DNA of 64,000 nucleotides from Pseudoxanthomonas sp. F37 (GTDB lineage Bacteria > Pseudomonadota > Gammaproteobacteria > Xanthomonadales > Xanthomonadaceae). The position numbers were made by a program, and so were the translations under genes. The stretch covers positions 3,819,001 to 3,883,000 of the forward strand of contig NZ_CP095187.1 in assembly GCF_022965755.1 (NCBI RefSeq), read 5' to 3'. Numbering within the stretch: the first letter of the stretch is position 1; each line of letters starts with the position of its first letter. The notes beneath the pieces were generated by a model. That model saw only the letters and a list, made by a program, of their open reading frames with translations, was not told where the DNA came from and ran no database searches. This document shows positions 62,287-64,000 of the stretch, piece after piece.

Positions 62287-63168
62287 ATGCACACGCCTGC
62301 CCGCTTTCCCAAGCTCCGGAAACGCCTGCAGCGCCTCGGTGCGCGCGCCGGGCGCAGCCTGCCCGTCGCGCTGCTGCGCCGCTTCGTCGAGACCGACCTG
62401 ATGACGCAGGCCGCATCGCTGTCGTTCTACGCGCTGCTGTCGCTGGCGCCGCTGCTGATCCTGCTGCTGTGGCTGACGGCCTCGCTGTATCCGCCGGCGC
62501 AGCAGTCGCTGCTGGACCAGATCGCCCAGCTCGCCGGATCCGACGCCGCCGCCGTGGCCAGGACCGTGATCCGCAACGCCGACGCCCGCCCCGACCTGGG
62601 CTCGCTGGCGGGGCTGTGGAGCACTGCGCTGCTGCTGGTGGGCGCAACCGTGGTCTTCGCCCAGTTGCAGGGTGCGCTCAACCTGATCTTCCGCACCGAT
62701 GCGCAGCGTCTCAGCGGGCTGGCAGCCTGGGTGAGGAAGCGCGTGTTCTCGCTGGGCGTGGTGCTGGCGATCGGCTTCCTGCTGGTCGTTTCGATGGTCG
62801 CCACCACCGCGCTGCAGGTGGCCTTCGCACGGCTGCCGTCGCTGCTGCCCGCGCTGGGCTACACCAGTACCCTGCTGCTGTATGCGCTGGCCTTCGCCTT
62901 CTTCTACCACTATCTGCCGGATCGCCGCGTGGCCTGGTCGCGCGCGTTCCTGGGCGGGGCGATCACCGCGCTGCTGTTCGCGGGCGGCCGCTACCTGATC
63001 GGCCTCTACCTGGCCGAAGCCGCACCCGGCAGCGCGTATGGATCGATGGGCGCCCTGGTCCTGCTGTTGCTGTGGGTGTACTACGCCAGCGTGGTGTTCT
63101 TCGCGGGCGCGCTGATCACCGCAGTGATCGACGAGCGCAGAGTTCGAGAAGTGAGTGGAGAGGAGTGA
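62287..63168 (+). CDS. YihY/virulence-factor BrkB family membrane protein
   Basis: A 293-residue inner-membrane protein with six helices. LLRRFVETDLMTQAASLSFYALLSLAPLLILLL starts the family, and YGSMGALVLLLLWVYYASVVFFAGALITAV ends it. Once misnamed RNase BN, its function is unknown. The last residues VREVSGEE are read from the arm of the inverted repeat, and the stop TGA at 63166-63168 lies inside it. The neighbour is convergent. Confidence 0.9.
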   Translation: MHTPARFPKLRKRLQRLGARAGRSLPVALLRRFVETDLMTQAASLSFYALLSLAPLLILLLWLTASLYPPAQQSLLDQIAQLAGSDAAAVARTVIRNADARPDLGSLAGLWSTALLLVGATVVFAQLQGALNLIFRTDAQRLSGLAAWVRKRVFSLGVVLAIGFLLVVSMVATTALQVAFARLPSLLPALGYTSTLLLYALAFAFFYHYLPDRRVAWSRAFLGGAITALLFAGGRYLIGLYLAEAAPGSAYGSMGALVLLLLWVYYASVVFFAGALITAVIDERRVREVSGEE

Positions 63169-63218
63169 GGAGTGAGCGAAAGCCGCTTTTCCTCACTCCT
63201 CACTCCTCTCCACTCACT
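63150..63218. repeat. perfect 27-bp inverted repeat supplying two stop codons
   Basis: Arms 63150-63176 and 63192-63218 are exact reverse complements, each built from GAGTGAGGAGTGAG-like units, with a 15-base loop. Each arm holds the end of one gene: the yihY stop at 63166-63168 and the dld stop at 63214-63216 (minus strand). Such GAGGAGTGAG palindromes look like a repeat family of Xanthomonadaceae intergenic DNA. The long RNA hairpin could end transcription from both sides. Confidence 0.8.
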
Positions 63219-64000
63219 CCTTCCAATCAGCCCGCTTGCTGGTCTGGCCGATGCCGGGATTGAACGTGTTGGTGGGATCCAGCCCGCGGTAGAACGCGGC
63301 CAGCTGCGGCTTGGCACGGTAAAGGTGGCCGACATTGTGTTCGGCCGGGTACTCGGCGCCGCGCGCATCGAGCAGGTCCCACAGGTCGTGTTCGACGGCC
63401 AGGGGATCGGTTCCCCGCCGCACGATGTAGTCCTGGTGGAAGACATGGCAGAAGAAGTGTCCGTAGTAGAGCCGCGCGACCATGGTCTCCGCCAGCGCGG
63501 CGGGCAGGGTCTCCACCCAGTCGCGGTCGTCGCGGCGCAGGGCCACATCCAGCGCGACGATGTCCTCCACGGTGTCGCGATGCACTTCGCGATACCGCAC
63601 GGCGGCGCCGGCAACGGCGAACCGGTGCAGGAACGCCTTGCGTCCTTCATCGCCATCGCAGGCGAAGAACGCGCCCTGGCGATCCGCGAAGAAAGCGTCG
63701 AGGAAGGCCTGCGTGGCGCCGGCGTCACGCGCCGACACCTTCAGCAGCAGGTGGTGTTCGTAGCGCGCGCGGAAATCGCGCAGGCGCGGCGGCAGGTGAT
63801 CGGGCAACCATCCGGACACCGCCTGCAGCACGCGGTCGGTCAGGCCGCGCAGGCCCCATCGCTCGCACCAGCCGTCGATGCGGCTCTTCAAGGCGAACGC
63901 CGCCGGCACCCGGTCGGTGCCGAAGCGGTCGATCAACAGGAACGTGTCCTTGCCGTAGCGGTCGCCGATATCGAAAGCGTCGCGATGCAGGTACTCGCCG
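63214..64000 (-). CDS. dld: quinone-dependent D-lactate dehydrogenase, C-terminal part (5' end outside window)
   Basis: The visible 262 residues are the C-terminal part of Dld, a membrane-bound FAD enzyme that oxidises D-lactate to pyruvate and feeds quinones. GEYLHRDAFDIGDRYGKDTFLLID opens the fragment and DRVPAAFALKSRIDGW follows. Later parts include VSARDAGATQAFLDAFF and HNVGHLYRAKPQLAAFYRGLDPTNTFNPGIGQTSK, the membrane-binding and substrate-capping region. The frame continues to the window edge without a stop. The FAD-binding half is outside. The end lies in the inverted repeat. Confidence 0.9.
   Translation of the reverse strand, partial: GEYLHRDAFDIGDRYGKDTFLLIDRFGTDRVPAAFALKSRIDGWCERWGLRGLTDRVLQAVSGWLPDHLPPRLRDFRARYEHHLLLKVSARDAGATQAFLDAFFADRQGAFFACDGDEGRKAFLHRFAVAGAAVRYREVHRDTVEDIVALDVALRRDDRDWVETLPAALAETMVARLYYGHFFCHVFHQDYIVRRGTDPLAVEHDLWDLLDARGAEYPAEHNVGHLYRAKPQLAAFYRGLDPTNTFNPGIGQTSKRADWKE

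Overview
The window is a GC-rich chromosomal segment from a gammaproteobacterium of the family Xanthomonadaceae, most like Pseudoxanthomonas, Stenotrophomonas or Xanthomonas. This is judged from gene content: a TonB-dependent N-acetylglucosamine (GlcNAc) utilisation locus with a LacI-type regulator and NagX, a tandem pair of DsbA proteins behind cytochrome c4, a GCS2-type glutamate-cysteine ligase, and a pteridine reductase beside folK and folB. The genus is an inference. No rRNA, tRNA, CRISPR array, transposase or phage gene was found. The first and last genes are cut by the window edges.

Region 1 (1-4032) is a visibly lower-GC accessory block on the + strand: the end of an alpha/beta hydrolase, a cytochrome P460-like haem protein, an Ohr/OsmC peroxidase, a CcdA-thioredoxin (DipZ-like) fusion and a short-chain dehydrogenase, followed by about 400 bp without a convincing gene. 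Region 2 (4033-9613) is an arsenic-resistance locus: arsH divergent from arsR-acr3-arsC-gapdh-arsJ-arsN2. It covers arsenite efflux, arsenate reduction, the arsenate/GAPDH/ArsJ efflux route and organoarsenical chemistry. One compact palindrome-containing promoter region serves both directions, and arsR appears to be leaderless. Region 3 (9723-19074) is mostly core: a TPR lipoprotein, an amidohydrolase, GshA, a VIT-family protein, EngB, cytochrome c4, two DsbA-like proteins and an EEP-family hydrolase.

Region 4 (19126-26798) handles iron. A TonB-dependent siderophore receptor with a Fur-box-like palindrome between its -35 and -10 is followed by DUF3649, PepSY and DUF3325 genes, and a second large TonB-dependent receptor lies beyond. 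Region 5 (27018-31193) has a TauE/SafE permease, a Slt70-type lytic transglycosylase and CCA-adding enzyme. Region 6 (31257-38677) is an envelope-modification locus: a two-component system divergent from an ArnT-like glycosyltransferase, a PAP2 phosphatase, EptA, a DPM1/ArnC-like glycosyltransferase and a LAB_N protein.

Region 7 (40029-51461) is the chitin/GlcNAc locus. On the minus strand, a small membrane protein, nagR-like lacI, nagB-II, nagA and nagX are packed with ATGA overlaps. On the plus strand are a glucokinase-like kinase, a nagP-like TonB receptor and a GH20 hexosaminidase. A perfect 16-bp palindrome between the two arms is the likely NagR operator. Region 8 (51510-57465) holds VanZ and MidA-like genes, an Anbu proteasome homologue facing its usual partners alpha-E and circularly permuted ATP-grasp, and a pteridine reductase. 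Region 9 (57469-64000) has folK, folB, an MscS-family channel, tsaD, rpsU-yqeY, a GNAT acetyltransferase, a YihY protein and the 3' end of quinone-dependent D-lactate dehydrogenase. Three unrelated inverted repeats sit between genes. One of them supplies the stop codons of two convergent genes.
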